Shown: in pieces, positions 1-8,015 of the stretch
How positions within the stretch are numbered: position 1 is the stretch's first letter
Layout: the number at the start of each line of letters is the position of its first letter
Assembly: GCF_002979475.1 (NCBI RefSeq)
Contig: NZ_PCOY01000019.1
Span: forward strand, 1 to 64,000
DNA from: Microbacterium sp. MYb62
Lineage (GTDB): Bacteria; Actinomycetota; Actinomycetes; Actinomycetales; Microbacteriaceae
Direction of reading: 5' to 3'
Length of the DNA stretch: 64,000 nt
Notes under the pieces: generated by a model
Databases searched by the model: none
What the model saw: only the letters and a program-made list of their open reading frames with translations
Told to the model about the DNA's origin: nothing
Translations under genes and position numbers: made by a program

Positions 1-452
1 GGCCGGTTGGTGATCGTCGGGCTCGCCGCGAACCGGGCCAGCACCCGCCGGGTCACCTCGGGAGCGAGCATCCCGTCCCCCGCGGCGAGGGCACGGACGG
101 CGGTGATCAGGTCTTCCGCGCCGGCGTTCTTGAGCAGGAAGCCGCTGGCTCCGGCATCCAGCGCCTGGTACAGGTAGTCGTCGCGGTCGAAGGTCGTGAC
201 GATCGCGATCGCCGCCTCGACCTCGGGGTCGGCGACGATACGCCTGGTCGCCTCGATGCCGTCCATGTCGGGCATCTGCACGTCCATCGTGATCACATCG
301 GGGCGGAGCGCCGACGCCTTCGCCACGGCCTCGGCACCCGACGACGCCTCGCCGACGACGGTGATGTCGGGCTGGGTGTCGAGGATGGTGCGGAAGCCGG
401 CGCGCAGCAGTGCATGGTCGTCGACGAGCAGCACGCAGATCGGTACGGTCAT
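1..452 (-). CDS. NarL/LuxR-type response regulator, C-terminus cut by window edge
   Basis: This gene encodes a cytoplasmic DNA-binding response regulator. The 150 residues seen form a receiver domain. An acidic pair (VDDH) lies near residue 10, the likely phospho-acceptor Asp is in the MDVQMPDMDG stretch, a conserved Thr follows in IVTTFDRDD, and the Lys is in FLLKN. The helix-turn-helix half lies beyond base 1, so the NarL class is inferred from the receiver and its kinase partner. It starts 8 bases after the stop of the sensor kinase gene, so the two are co-transcribed and form one signalling pair. The stimulus cannot be read from the sequence. Confidence 0.9.
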   Translation of the reverse strand, partial: MTVPICVLLVDDHALLRAGFRTILDTQPDITVVGEASSGAEAVAKASALRPDVITMDVQMPDMDGIEATRRIVADPEVEAAIAIVTTFDRDDYLYQALDAGASGFLLKNAGAEDLITAVRALAAGDGMLAPEVTRRVLARFAASPTITNR

Positions 453-460
453 CGGAGCGG

Positions 461-1726
461 TCAACGGAGCACGCTCGATTCGCTCGAGAAGGGAAGCGGG
501 ACCCGGGCGCGCACCCGCAGCCCGCCGACGGATCGGGGCGTCACCTCGAGCGTGCCTCCGGAGGCCGCGGCGCGCTCCCGCATGCCCAGCTGGCCGAGTC
601 CCGGACGCACCTGGCCGACCGTACGGCCGGTGTTCACGATCTCGACCTCGACCCCGTCGTCGTCGTAGCGCACGCGGACGTCGGCCGTGGCACCGGAGCC
701 CGCATGCCGCCGCGCGTTCGTCAACGACTCCTGGGCGATGCGGTACAGGTTCACGGCGACGAGCGACGGCACGGGCACCGGGTCTCCGATCACGGCGTAG
801 TCGGTCGGCAGACCGGCCTCGGTCGACGCCTCGGCGAGCTCGGAGATGTCGTCGAGGGCGAGCGTCGAGGCGGCATCGGTCGTCTCACCGCCCGGTGTGC
901 GCAGCGTCTCCAGCAGCTGACGGAGCTCGTGGATCGCGTCGCGCGCCGACCCCTCGATCCCGGTGAGGATCCGTGCCGACTCCGCAGGGTCGCGTTCGAG
1001 CACGAGGCGCGCCGCCCCCGCCTGGACGCCCATGACAGACACATGGTGGGCGACGACGTCGTGCAGCTCGCGGGCGATGCGCACCCGATCGAGGGCGACG
1101 GCCTGCGCCGCCGTGACCTCGCGCTCGCGTTCCAACTCGGCCGTGCGCTGTTCGAGCACCGCGAGCTGCGCCGCAGCCGTCCAGGAGCGCTCGCCGAAGT
1201 AGTAGGCCCCGCCGAAGTAGAGCACGTTGAGCAGCAGCTGGATGAGCATGAACGCCACGTAGGGCGACATGGCCCCGGCGATGACGTCGGCCTTGTCGGC
1301 TTCGCGGATCGCATCGCGGTACATCGTGATCAGCAGCCACACGAACATGCCGACGATGATGCCGACGCGCACGACGACGGCGCGGCGACGGTTGTTCATC
1401 CAGGCGCCGACGGTGTAGATGGCGATGAACATCGCGATGTTGCCGACGTAGATCTCGGGGACGCGGATCGTCACCGCGGTGAAGTACGCGGCGACCACGA
1501 CGATGGCGACGATCCCCGGCCAGCGGCGGCGGAATGCGAGCGGTGCGGTCGCGAAGACGGCGTACACGAGAGCGGTCCAGAGCGGGGCCTGATCGTCGCC
1601 GTAGATCTCCGCGATCGAGGAGAGTCCCGCGCTGAGGACGGACCCGACGAACAAGACGGCTGCGAGGACGAGATCGCTCCGCCGTTCGCGCTCGGTCGCA
1701 ATGCGGGTGAACGGGGCAGCGGGCAT
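461..1726 (-). CDS. Sensor histidine kinase, HisKA_3 (NarL-type) family
   Basis: This 421-residue membrane kinase should autophosphorylate and pass phosphate to the regulator just downstream. About five hydrophobic segments fill residues 18-170, followed by a short coiled coil. The phospho-acceptor box RELHDVVAHHVSVMG follows, then an ATPase domain with the RIAQESLTNARRHA stretch and a Gly-rich GLGQLGMRER lid near the end. An earlier in-frame start would run through the opposite-strand VOC gene. I chose ATG 1726 because a TACGGT hexamer lies six bases upstream, the leaderless layout common in this window. No extracellular sensor domain is obvious, so the signal may be membrane-derived. Confidence 0.9.
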   Translation of the reverse strand: MPAAPFTRIATERERRSDLVLAAVLFVGSVLSAGLSSIAEIYGDDQAPLWTALVYAVFATAPLAFRRRWPGIVAIVVVAAYFTAVTIRVPEIYVGNIAMFIAIYTVGAWMNNRRRAVVVRVGIIVGMFVWLLITMYRDAIREADKADVIAGAMSPYVAFMLIQLLLNVLYFGGAYYFGERSWTAAAQLAVLEQRTAELEREREVTAAQAVALDRVRIARELHDVVAHHVSVMGVQAGAARLVLERDPAESARILTGIEGSARDAIHELRQLLETLRTPGGETTDAASTLALDDISELAEASTEAGLPTDYAVIGDPVPVPSLVAVNLYRIAQESLTNARRHAGSGATADVRVRYDDDGVEVEIVNTGRTVGQVRPGLGQLGMRERAAASGGTLEVTPRSVGGLRVRARVPLPFSSESSVLR

Positions 1727-1799
1727 CCCTCCACCGTAGGGCGGGGGCGACGGCGACGCATCCCCCGTGCGGCGGATCGGAAGGACGTGCGATGTGCCG

Positions 1800-1828
1800 T
1801 TGACAACCGTGCTTGTTTTTTGCAAGCT
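1800..1828 (+). promoter_or_regulatory. Promoter with inverted repeat ahead of the VOC-HxlR operon
   Basis: A perfect TTGACA (1800-1805) is followed, 17 bases later, by CAAGCT (1823-1828), an acceptable -10. An inverted repeat GCTTG-N7-CAAGC (1811-1827) overlaps the spacer and the -10, a position where a bound protein would repress. The HxlR-family regulator encoded in the same operon is the obvious candidate, by inference only. Confidence 0.5.
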
Positions 1829-1879
1829 GGTTTCGAGGGGCTCACCGACCGATGGGTCCGCATCGATAGAGGAGTCATC

Positions 1880-2317
1880 ATGACCAAGGTCTTCGTCAAC
1901 CTGCCGACCAGCGATCTCGAGCGCGCCAAGGCGTTCTACAGCGCCCTCGGCTGCGAGATCAGCCCGCAGTTCACCGATGAGAACGCCGCGTGCGTCGTGT
2001 GGAGCGAGGACATCTACTTCATGGTCCTCAAGCGCGAGTTCTTCGCCACGTTCACCGACAAGCCGATCGCCGACCCGAACGAGGTCGCCCAGGTCTCGGT
2101 CGCCTTCAGCCAGGACTCGCGCGAGGACGTCGACGCGATCCTCGCGAAGGGCCTCGCCGCGGGTGGCGCCGAGCCGAAGCCCGCGCAGGACTACGGCTTC
2201 ATGTACTCGCGCGACCTCGACGACCCGGACGGCAACTCGCTCGGCTTCCTCTACATGACCCCCGAGGCCGTCGAGAACGGCCCGGACCACGTGGCAGACA
2301 CCGCCACGTCGGCCTGA
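1880..2317 (+). CDS. VOC (glyoxalase/bleomycin resistance fold) family protein
   Basis: The 145-residue product has the vicinal-oxygen-chelate layout: an N-terminal strand and helix (VFVNLPTSDLERAKAFYSAL) and a second half ending in the RDLDDPDGNSLGFLYM stretch typical of metal-binding or degenerate VOC proteins. The substrate is unknown; close relatives are usually annotated as glyoxalase-like. The start is fixed by a GAGGAG site seven bases upstream of ATG 1880. It is the first gene of an operon with an HxlR regulator (1-base gap) and a RibD-C-type reductase, an arrangement that suggests a response to reactive electrophiles or oxidants. Confidence 0.85.
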   Translation: MTKVFVNLPTSDLERAKAFYSALGCEISPQFTDENAACVVWSEDIYFMVLKREFFATFTDKPIADPNEVAQVSVAFSQDSREDVDAILAKGLAAGGAEPKPAQDYGFMYSRDLDDPDGNSLGFLYMTPEAVENGPDHVADTATSA

Positions 2318-2318
2318 C

Positions 2319-3011
2319 ATGGCGGCGCGCAGCTACGGCCAGTACTGCGGCGTGACGACGGCCGTCGAGCTGATCGGGGAACGGTGGGCGCTGCTCATCG
2401 TCCGTGATCTGCTCGTCGGTCCCCGTCGCTACACCGACCTCAAGCAGGGCCTGCCGCGCATTCCGACCAACATCCTGTCCACGCGTCTGAAGGATCTCCA
2501 GGAGGGCGGGGTCGTCCGGAGGGTGCCGCTGCTGAACTGCGGCCTCGTCTACGAGCTCACTCCCTACGGCCACTCGTTCGAGCCGATCATGCTCGCGCTC
2601 GGACGCTGGGGGTTCCAGGCGATGGGAGACCCGGAGGAGGGCGACGTCGTCACCGCGGATTCCCTCACGATGGCGCTGCGCACGGCTTTCCAGACGGATG
2701 CCGCCGCGGACGCCGAGTACGAGCTCCACGTCGGCGATGTCGCCCTCCGTGCATCCGTGCGGGACGGCGAGCTCCGAGTCGCGCAGATCGCACCCCCGGC
2801 CCCACCCGTCGGCGGGCGTCCTCCCCGCGGCGAACCCGATGCGGTGATCGTCGCGGGTCCCGGCATCCGTCGTCTGATCGGCGGCGACATCACACCGGCC
2901 GAGGCGCTCGCGCAGGATGTCGTCGCGGTCGTCCGCGGCGACGAATCACTGCTGGACTCGTTCGCCGACACCTTCCACATCACACGACTGACCGTAGGGA
3001 GCACGACATGA
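2319..3011 (+). CDS. HxlR-family winged helix transcriptional regulator with C-terminal extension
   Basis: Residues 1-100 are a classic HxlR winged helix: a Cys near the N-terminus (QYCG), GERWALLIVRDLL, RYTDLKQGLPRIPTNILSTRLKDL and a basic wing. HxlR proteins usually have 100-130 residues. This one has 230, with an extra domain of about 120 residues that resembles a small sterol-carrier-like (SCP2) fold, a tentative reading. It begins one base after the VOC stop and overlaps the next gene by ATGA, so it is translationally coupled. The conserved N-terminal Cys makes redox or electrophile sensing plausible. It may act on the inverted repeat at 1811-1827. Confidence 0.85.
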   Translation: MAARSYGQYCGVTTAVELIGERWALLIVRDLLVGPRRYTDLKQGLPRIPTNILSTRLKDLQEGGVVRRVPLLNCGLVYELTPYGHSFEPIMLALGRWGFQAMGDPEEGDVVTADSLTMALRTAFQTDAAADAEYELHVGDVALRASVRDGELRVAQIAPPAPPVGGRPPRGEPDAVIVAGPGIRRLIGGDITPAEALAQDVVAVVRGDESLLDSFADTFHITRLTVGSTT

Positions 3012-3643
3012 ACAACCGCGCATCCGGTCGCATCCTGATCGATCTCTTCACCTCCCTCGACGGTGTCGCCCAGGGGCCGGGCGGCACCGAAGAGGACACC
3101 TCCGGCGGGTTCCGCTTCAGCGGCTGGCAGGCCGGATACCCCTCGTCCGGCGTCGGCCCCGAGATCGAGAAGGGCATGCGCGGACTCGATGCGCTGCTGC
3201 TCGGGAGACGCACGTACGACATCTTCGCCTCGTACTGGCCGCATCACACCGAGGGGGAGTCGGGCGACATCGGCACGCTCTTCAACCGCGTGCCGAAGTA
3301 CGTCGCGACGCGGGATGCGGATCTCGCGCTCGACTGGGAGGGCAGCACCCGTGTCGGGGGAGACCTGGCCGCAGAGATCGCGGCGATGCGGACGGCTCAC
3401 CGCGAGGTGCACGTGATCGGCAGCATCGACTTCGTCCACACGCTGCTCGCCGAGGGGCTCTTCGACGAGCTGAACCTCTGGGTGTATCCGCTGCTGCTCG
3501 GCGCGGGCAAGAAGGTCTTCGACGACGGTGCGCTGCCGTCGGTGCTGCGCCTGCTGCAGCCACCGGTCACCGACGAGGCGGGCGTGACCCTGCTCCGGTA
3601 TGGGCGGACGGATCGCGTGCCGGAGGTCGGGACGTTCGACTGA
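3008..3643 (+). CDS. Dihydrofolate reductase family protein (RibD C-terminal domain type)
   Basis: The 211-residue protein has the RibD-C/DHFR-like reductase fold: an N-terminal strand ILIDLFTSLDGVAQ, the MRGLDALLLGRRTYDIFASYW stretch, and a C-terminal VIGSIDFVHTLLAEGLFDELNLWVYPLLLGAG that forms the NADPH-binding half. The family is abundant in actinobacteria and mostly uncharacterised; it is not the folate enzyme. ATG 3008 overlaps the regulator's stop by four bases, so it is the last gene of the VOC-HxlR operon. A second member of the family lies at 23802-24395. The family call is firm and the substrate unknown. Confidence 0.85.
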   Translation: MNNRASGRILIDLFTSLDGVAQGPGGTEEDTSGGFRFSGWQAGYPSSGVGPEIEKGMRGLDALLLGRRTYDIFASYWPHHTEGESGDIGTLFNRVPKYVATRDADLALDWEGSTRVGGDLAAEIAAMRTAHREVHVIGSIDFVHTLLAEGLFDELNLWVYPLLLGAGKKVFDDGALPSVLRLLQPPVTDEAGVTLLRYGRTDRVPEVGTFD

Positions 3644-3736
3644 CCACGGGAGGCAGGGTCATCGAGTGAGGTGACGCGGGTCGTGGGGTGAAGACGAGTC
3701 CGTGGAACGGTCCACCGTCAGCGCTAGATTCTTTCC

Positions 3737-4216
3737 ATGACGATGACGAAGCGATTCGCGATCTTCGGGTCCATCGGGCTCATCGCTCTTGTCGGCGTGG
3801 TGGTTCTCGGCGTCGTCGTGATCGTGCCGGCGATCACGAAAGCACCAGGGCCAGGAGATCAGTTCGCGTATCCGATCGGTTGGCAGCTCTCTCGGCAACC
3901 TGATGCGGAGAACACGGCGACCGCAAGGATCACCCTCAACGAAGACGGGACCGCCGAGTTCGCAGGAACATCGATGGGACGAGTCGAAAGGTCACCTGAC
4001 GGGCGATCCTGTGTGTCCGAACCCGAGGAAGCCGTCTCGGGGGCAGGCAGTTGGGAGATGGATCAGGACGGAGCACTCCGCGTCCGCAGTGATGTCGGTG
4101 AAGCGGTCTTCCTTCCCGGGCAGGGGCGCTTCTCGGGTCGCGACTGGTCTGAGTTGAGCGGGCCGTTCTGCGATGGGACCTCTGCTGATTTCAGTCCCAC
4201 CGCGGCGACGCGGTGA
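3737..4216 (+). CDS. Hypothetical membrane-anchored extracytoplasmic protein
   Basis: I do not recognise a family. The 159-residue product has one strong hydrophobic segment at residues 8-33 with Lys and Arg before it and no clear cleavage site. It is therefore probably an anchored protein whose remaining 120 residues, mostly beta-like and with two Cys, lie outside the membrane. The start is supported by a TAGATT hexamer (3725-3730) six bases before ATG 3737, the leaderless arrangement. It stands alone between the RibD-C gene and a convergent phosphatase gene. The 215 bases after it hold no convincing terminator or further gene. Confidence 0.65.
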   Translation: MTMTKRFAIFGSIGLIALVGVVVLGVVVIVPAITKAPGPGDQFAYPIGWQLSRQPDAENTATARITLNEDGTAEFAGTSMGRVERSPDGRSCVSEPEEAVSGAGSWEMDQDGALRVRSDVGEAVFLPGQGRFSGRDWSELSGPFCDGTSADFSPTAATR

Positions 4217-4431
4217 GCACGGCCCAGGGTGCGTCGCTGAGGAGAGCAACGGCATCGAGGATGACATGACACGAACGGCGGATGCTCGGATGGAGGTTCG
4301 CAATTGAAGAAGAGAACCGGTCGATCAGTGCGCCTCGCCGCGCCGTGCGGGATGCCCAGCGCGTCGCGATGACGTGAGTGACCGAGGCTTGGCGCTCAGT
4401 GACACAAGGGAACTCACCCCTGCGGCGACCC

Positions 4432-5241
4432 TCAGCCGAGCAGCCGCTCGATCACCTGCGCCACGCCGTCGTCGTCGTTCGAGGCGGTCGTCTCGTCGGC
4501 CGCTTCCTGAACGAGCGGTTCGGCGGCGGCCATGGCGACTCCATGCCCTGCCCAGCGGAGCATCTCGACGTCGTTGAGCGCATCGCCGAAGGCCACGACG
4601 TCGGCGCGGTCGATGCCGAGGCGGTCGCAGAGGCGGGCGAGGCCGGTGGCCTTGGTGACGCCTTCTGCCATGACCTCGACGAAGGGTGCGCCGGAGAGTG
4701 TCGCCTCGAAGCCGGTGAGCCCGAGCGCGCGGACGGTGTCGAAGAGAGCGGCCGGGGCGAGCTCGGGGTGACGGATCACGAACTTCAGGCTGGGGGCCGA
4801 CAGCACCTGCTCCAGAGGCACGCCGCCCATCGTCCGGGGGTCGCGTTTGTGGTCGGCGAGAGCGGCGATCGCGGCGTAGCCGTCTTGCGCCACGAACGTC
4901 TCGCCGGCGTCGCGCACGCTGGCGAACAGCAGGCCGGGGATGCTGGCACGCAGGGCCTCGGCGAGCGAGCGGATCGTGTCGGCGGGAAGCTCTTCGGCGA
5001 ACAGCATCCGCCCGTCGTCGAGGCGCACCGCATAGGCGCCGTTGCTGCACAGCGCCCAGCCATCGAACCCGGCGTCGGCCGCGATCGCACGCAGACCGAT
5101 CGGCTGGCGGGCTGTGACCGGGACGACATGGATATCGCGCGCGCGGGCTGCGTCGAGAGCCGCGCGCGTGCGCGGGGTGACGGCGGAAGTCGAGTCGAGA
5201 AGGGTGCCGTCGAGGTCGGTGGCGATCAGCCGGACACTCAC
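4432..5241 (-). CDS. Cof-type HAD-superfamily phosphatase
   Basis: The 269-residue cytoplasmic hydrolase carries all HAD motifs: motif I ATDLDGTLLD with the nucleophilic Asp near residue 8, motif II (VTAR), the motif III Lys in EGVTKATGL, and motif IV GDALNDVEML. A C2B-type cap sits between motifs II and III. Such enzymes dephosphorylate sugar phosphates, FMN-like or PLP-like substrates; the sequence does not show which. The GTG start at 5241 is 11 bases downstream of the exonuclease III stop, so it is probably the second gene of that transcript. Confidence 0.9.
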   Translation of the reverse strand: MSVRLIATDLDGTLLDSTSAVTPRTRAALDAARARDIHVVPVTARQPIGLRAIAADAGFDGWALCSNGAYAVRLDDGRMLFAEELPADTIRSLAEALRASIPGLLFASVRDAGETFVAQDGYAAIAALADHKRDPRTMGGVPLEQVLSAPSLKFVIRHPELAPAALFDTVRALGLTGFEATLSGAPFVEVMAEGVTKATGLARLCDRLGIDRADVVAFGDALNDVEMLRWAGHGVAMAAAEPLVQEAADETTASNDDDGVAQVIERLLG

Positions 5242-5252
5242 GAGATCGGCGT

Positions 5253-6113
5253 TCAGGAGAAGATCATCGGCAAGTCGTCGTCGTCATCGGCGCCGCCCGT
5301 CCCCAGGCGGCGGCCGTCGAGGTCGACGACCACCGGGACGTGGTCGCTGGGCTGCTCGCCCTTGCGCTCGTCGCGGTGGATGGAGGCGCCCGTCACGGCC
5401 TCGGCCAGCGTGCGCGACCCCAGGACGAAGTCGATGCGGATGCCCTCGTTGCGCGGGAACTTGAGGCGCTGGTAATCCCAGTACGTGTATCCCTCGGGCA
5501 GCAACGGTCGCACGACGTCGGTGACCCCCGCGTCCTGGAACGCGAAGAACGCGTCGCGCTCCTGCGGGGACACGTGCGTGGACCGGCCGACCACGATGTC
5601 GGGGTCGCCGTTGTCGTGGTCGAACGGGATGATGTTGAAGTCGCCCACCAGGGCGAGAGGGAGGTCGGGGTTCGCCGACAGCTCGGCGGCCGTCGACTTC
5701 TTCAGCTGCTCCAGCCAGTGCAGCTTGTACGCGTAGTGCGGGTCTTCCAGCGAGCGGCCGTTCGGCACGTACAGGCTCCACACCCGCACCCCGTCGACCA
5801 TCACGCCGAGCGCACGGGCCTCGAGCGGCGCATCCGGACCCTCATGCCCCTTCGCGAAGCCCGGCATCCCGTCGAAGGCCGTGCGCACGTCGGTGATCGG
5901 CAGGCGGCTCGCGATCGCGACGCCGTTCCACTGGTTCAAGCCGTGCACCTCGACGTGGTACCCGGCCTCTTCGAACGGTCCGTAGGGGAACTGCTCGGGC
6001 TTGCATTTGATCTCCTGCATCGCCAGCACGTCGATGTCCTCACGGACGGCGAATTCGACGGTGCGGGCGACACGGGTGCGGATGGAGTTGACGTTCCAGG
6101 TGGCCAAGCGCAT
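5253..6113 (-). CDS. xthA: Exodeoxyribonuclease III / AP endonuclease
   Basis: The 286-residue protein is an exonuclease III-type base-excision repair enzyme that cuts DNA at abasic sites. Its key blocks are visible: TWNVNSIRTR at the start (catalytic Asn), the metal-binding Glu in AMQEIKCK, the YVPNGR loop, LVGDFNIIP (Asp and Asn), RIDFVLGS, and SDHVPVVVDL with the catalytic His. Length matches the family, with a short acidic tail of Asp residues. ATG 6113 lies six bases after a TAGGCT hexamer (6125-6120). The start is only 38 bases from that of the divergent pyrE gene. Confidence 0.95.
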   Translation of the reverse strand: MRLATWNVNSIRTRVARTVEFAVREDIDVLAMQEIKCKPEQFPYGPFEEAGYHVEVHGLNQWNGVAIASRLPITDVRTAFDGMPGFAKGHEGPDAPLEARALGVMVDGVRVWSLYVPNGRSLEDPHYAYKLHWLEQLKKSTAAELSANPDLPLALVGDFNIIPFDHDNGDPDIVVGRSTHVSPQERDAFFAFQDAGVTDVVRPLLPEGYTYWDYQRLKFPRNEGIRIDFVLGSRTLAEAVTGASIHRDERKGEQPSDHVPVVVDLDGRRLGTGGADDDDDLPMIFS

Positions 6114-6119
6114 GCGTCC

Positions 6120-6143
6120 AGCCTAGGCGTTGCCTCCTACACT
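6120..6143. promoter_or_regulatory. Two back-to-back leaderless -10 elements, xthA and pyrE
   Basis: The minus-strand hexamer TAGGCT (6125-6120) serves xthA and the plus-strand TACACT (6138-6143) serves pyrE, each placed 6-7 bases before its start codon. The -35 region expected for either gene falls on the -10 of the other, so the two promoters overlap and probably exclude each other. Confidence 0.6.
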
Positions 6144-6150
6144 GGATGCC

Positions 6151-6711
6151 GTGACCGCACTCGACGCAGACCGCCAGACACTCCTCGACCTCATCACGGA
6201 CGAGGCGGTGTTCCACGGTGATTTCACGCTCTCCAGCGGCAAGAAGGCGACGTACTACGTCGACATGCGCAAGCTCACGCTCGACCACCGGGCCGCACCC
6301 GCGATCGGCCGCATCATGCTCGACCTGATCGGCGACCTCGATGTCGTGGCCGTCGGAGGCCTCACGCTCGGCGCCGACCCGATCGCGAACTCCGTGCTGC
6401 ACGCCTCGGTGGCGACCGATCGCCCGCTCGATGCGTTCGTCGTGCGCAAGGAGCCGAAGGACCACGGCCGCGGCCGACAGATCGAAGGGGCAGACGTCAA
6501 GGGCAAGCGCGTCGTCGTGCTCGAAGACACCTCGACCACCGGCCAGTCGGCGCTCAAGGCCGTCGAGGCCCTGCGCAAGGAAGGCGCCGAGATCGTCGCG
6601 GTCGCCGTGATCGTCGACCGCAAGACCGGGGCGCAGGCCGCGATCGAAGCCGAGGGACTCGAATGGCGTGCCGCCTTCGACCTCGATGACCTCGGGCTCG
6701 CCCCCCAGTGA
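6151..6711 (+). CDS. pyrE: Orotate phosphoribosyltransferase
   Basis: This 186-residue enzyme should join orotate and PRPP to give orotidine monophosphate in pyrimidine synthesis. Residues after DFTLSSGKKATYYVDMRKL match the N-terminal OPRT block, and the PRPP loop VVVLEDTSTTGQSALKAVEAL with its acidic pair is clear. Some relatives have extra N-terminal residues, and an upstream TTG would add seven. GTG 6151 is preferred because TACACT lies seven bases before it and no ribosome site is present. The stop overlaps the start of a ROK-family gene. No other pyr gene is in the window. Confidence 0.93.
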   Translation: MTALDADRQTLLDLITDEAVFHGDFTLSSGKKATYYVDMRKLTLDHRAAPAIGRIMLDLIGDLDVVAVGGLTLGADPIANSVLHASVATDRPLDAFVVRKEPKDHGRGRQIEGADVKGKRVVVLEDTSTTGQSALKAVEALRKEGAEIVAVAVIVDRKTGAQAAIEAEGLEWRAAFDLDDLGLAPQ

Positions 6712-7610
6712 CCGGCTACGCGCTCGCCGTCGACGTCGGCGGCACGAAGATGGAGGCCGCGCTCGTCGCAGAAGACGGGATGCTCCTCGACGGCAGCCGC
6801 AGTCGGCAGGCCACCGGCCGCGAAGCAACGGTCGCGTCGTTGAACGCCGCGGTCGTCGCGATCGTCGAGCACGCGCTCGCCGCACTTCCCGCCGACGCCG
6901 ACCTGGTCGGTGCCGGAGTCGGCAGCGCCGGACCCATCGACCGCACCGTCGGTGCGATCATGCCGGTCAACATGCCTCTGGCGCGGGGTTTCGGCCTCGA
7001 GGCGGCCGTCCGCGCCGCGGCCTCGGCCGTGCTCGGGCGCGACGTGCCGACGATCCTCGGTCATGACGGCGGCGCGCTCGCGCTCGCGGAGTCCTGGCTC
7101 GGCGCCACGCAGGGGGCAGGAGCTTCGCTGTCGATCGTCGTGTCCACGGGAGTCGGTGGCGGCTTCGTCGCGGACGGCGCGTACATCCCGGGTGCCACCG
7201 GCAACGCCGGGCACCTCGGCCAGGTGCGTCGCGAGGGCGGGCTGACGCTCGAGGAGATCGCGTCGGGACCCGCGAGCGCCGCCTGGGCGCAACAGCAGGG
7301 GTGGACCGGCGCGACCGGCGAGGATCTCGCCCGGGATGCCGCCGCCGGCGATGCCATCGCACGAGCGGCGATCGAGCGGTCGGCACGTGCGGTCGGGGAG
7401 GCGCTCGCGGACGCCGCGACCCTCGTCGACCTCGACGTGGTGGCGATCGGCGGCGGGTTCTCCCGGGTGTCGGCGGACTACATCGAGCTCGTGCAGCAGG
7501 CGCTCACCGCGAGTGCCGTCCACGAATACTCCCGCCGCACACGCGTCGTGCGTTCGGGGCTCGGCGACGAGGGACCTCTCATCGGCGCAGCTGCTCTCGT
7601 GCTGCGGTAG
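6708..7610 (+). CDS. ROK-family sugar kinase-like protein
   Basis: The 300-residue protein has the ROK fold: VDVGGTKMEAALV at the N-terminus (phosphate 1), GAGVGSAGPID, the catalytic Asp in LGHDGGALALAE, STGVGGGFV (adenosine/phosphate 2), and GNAGHLGQV. The zinc-binding Cys cluster that normally follows the His of that motif is absent, so the substrate could differ from the glucose or N-acetylglucosamine of typical family members. GTG 6708 overlaps the pyrE stop (GTGA), so translation is coupled. The murQ-anmK genes 2 kb away make an amino sugar plausible, by inference. Confidence 0.85.
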   Translation: MTGYALAVDVGGTKMEAALVAEDGMLLDGSRSRQATGREATVASLNAAVVAIVEHALAALPADADLVGAGVGSAGPIDRTVGAIMPVNMPLARGFGLEAAVRAAASAVLGRDVPTILGHDGGALALAESWLGATQGAGASLSIVVSTGVGGGFVADGAYIPGATGNAGHLGQVRREGGLTLEEIASGPASAAWAQQQGWTGATGEDLARDAAAGDAIARAAIERSARAVGEALADAATLVDLDVVAIGGGFSRVSADYIELVQQALTASAVHEYSRRTRVVRSGLGDEGPLIGAAALVLR

Positions 7611-7641
7611 GTCTTCGGGGCGCGTCGTTCCGGGACGCTGC

Positions 7642-7911
7642 TCAGCGGCTCGTGGTGAGCAGGCGTCGCGGCGGCCCTTCGAGGCGCGCGACGGAGATCT
7701 TGAGGTCGGTGACGTCGGCGGCGACCGCGTCGATGCGGGAGCTGAGCTTCTCGTCGACCGCGTCGATGCGGGAGCTGAGCTTCTCGTCGACGGCGTCGAT
7801 GCGGTCGTCGATGCGGTGGATCATCCACGCGCCGGCGGCGAAGAGACTGGTGCCGAGGGTGAGGACGATCCCGATGGCGCTGAGGATGATGGTGAGGGTC
7901 TCCGTGGTCAT
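7642..7911 (-). CDS. Small membrane protein with 11-residue coiled-coil repeats
   Basis: No named family is recognised. The 89 residues comprise one transmembrane helix (about residues 5-31) and a charged helix built from two identical 11-residue units (RIDAVDEKLSS) plus a diverged third. That is the hendecad spacing of a right-handed or straight coiled coil. The C-terminus ends PPRRLL. Overall it resembles XhlA-type holin-associated proteins, but no phage genes are near. It is a paralogue of the next gene upstream (7916-8110). A GAAGCT hexamer lies six bases before ATG 7911, so it may have its own leaderless start. Confidence 0.7.
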   Translation of the reverse strand: MTTETLTIILSAIGIVLTLGTSLFAAGAWMIHRIDDRIDAVDEKLSSRIDAVDEKLSSRIDAVAADVTDLKISVARLEGPPRRLLTTSR

Positions 7912-8015
7912 GGCCTCAGCTTCTTCCCGTGGTGAGCAGGCGCCGCGGCGGCCCTTCGAGGCGCGCGACGGAGATCTTGAGGTCGGTGACGTCGGCAGCG
8001 ACCGCGTCGATCCGG
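7651..8015. repeat. Direct repeat of about 88 bp shared by two tandem paralogues
   Basis: Bases 7651-7738 and 7928-8015 differ at only a few positions. They encode the conserved C-terminal half of the two small coiled-coil proteins, while the rest of these genes is more diverged. This indicates a tandem duplication with recent exchange between the copies. Confidence 0.85.
7726..7804 (-). repeat. 33-bp in-frame tandem repeat, two full units plus part
   Basis: Bases 7726-7758 and 7759-7791 are identical, and a partial third copy follows. Each unit encodes 11 residues of the coiled coil in the 7642-7911 protein. The paralogue lacks the extra units, so the coil length is variable. Confidence 0.9.

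Noticed and set aside
4217-4431. Gap between convergent genes searched for a terminator or small gene
   Set aside because: No stable hairpin, ribosome site with an ORF, or repeat could be supported.
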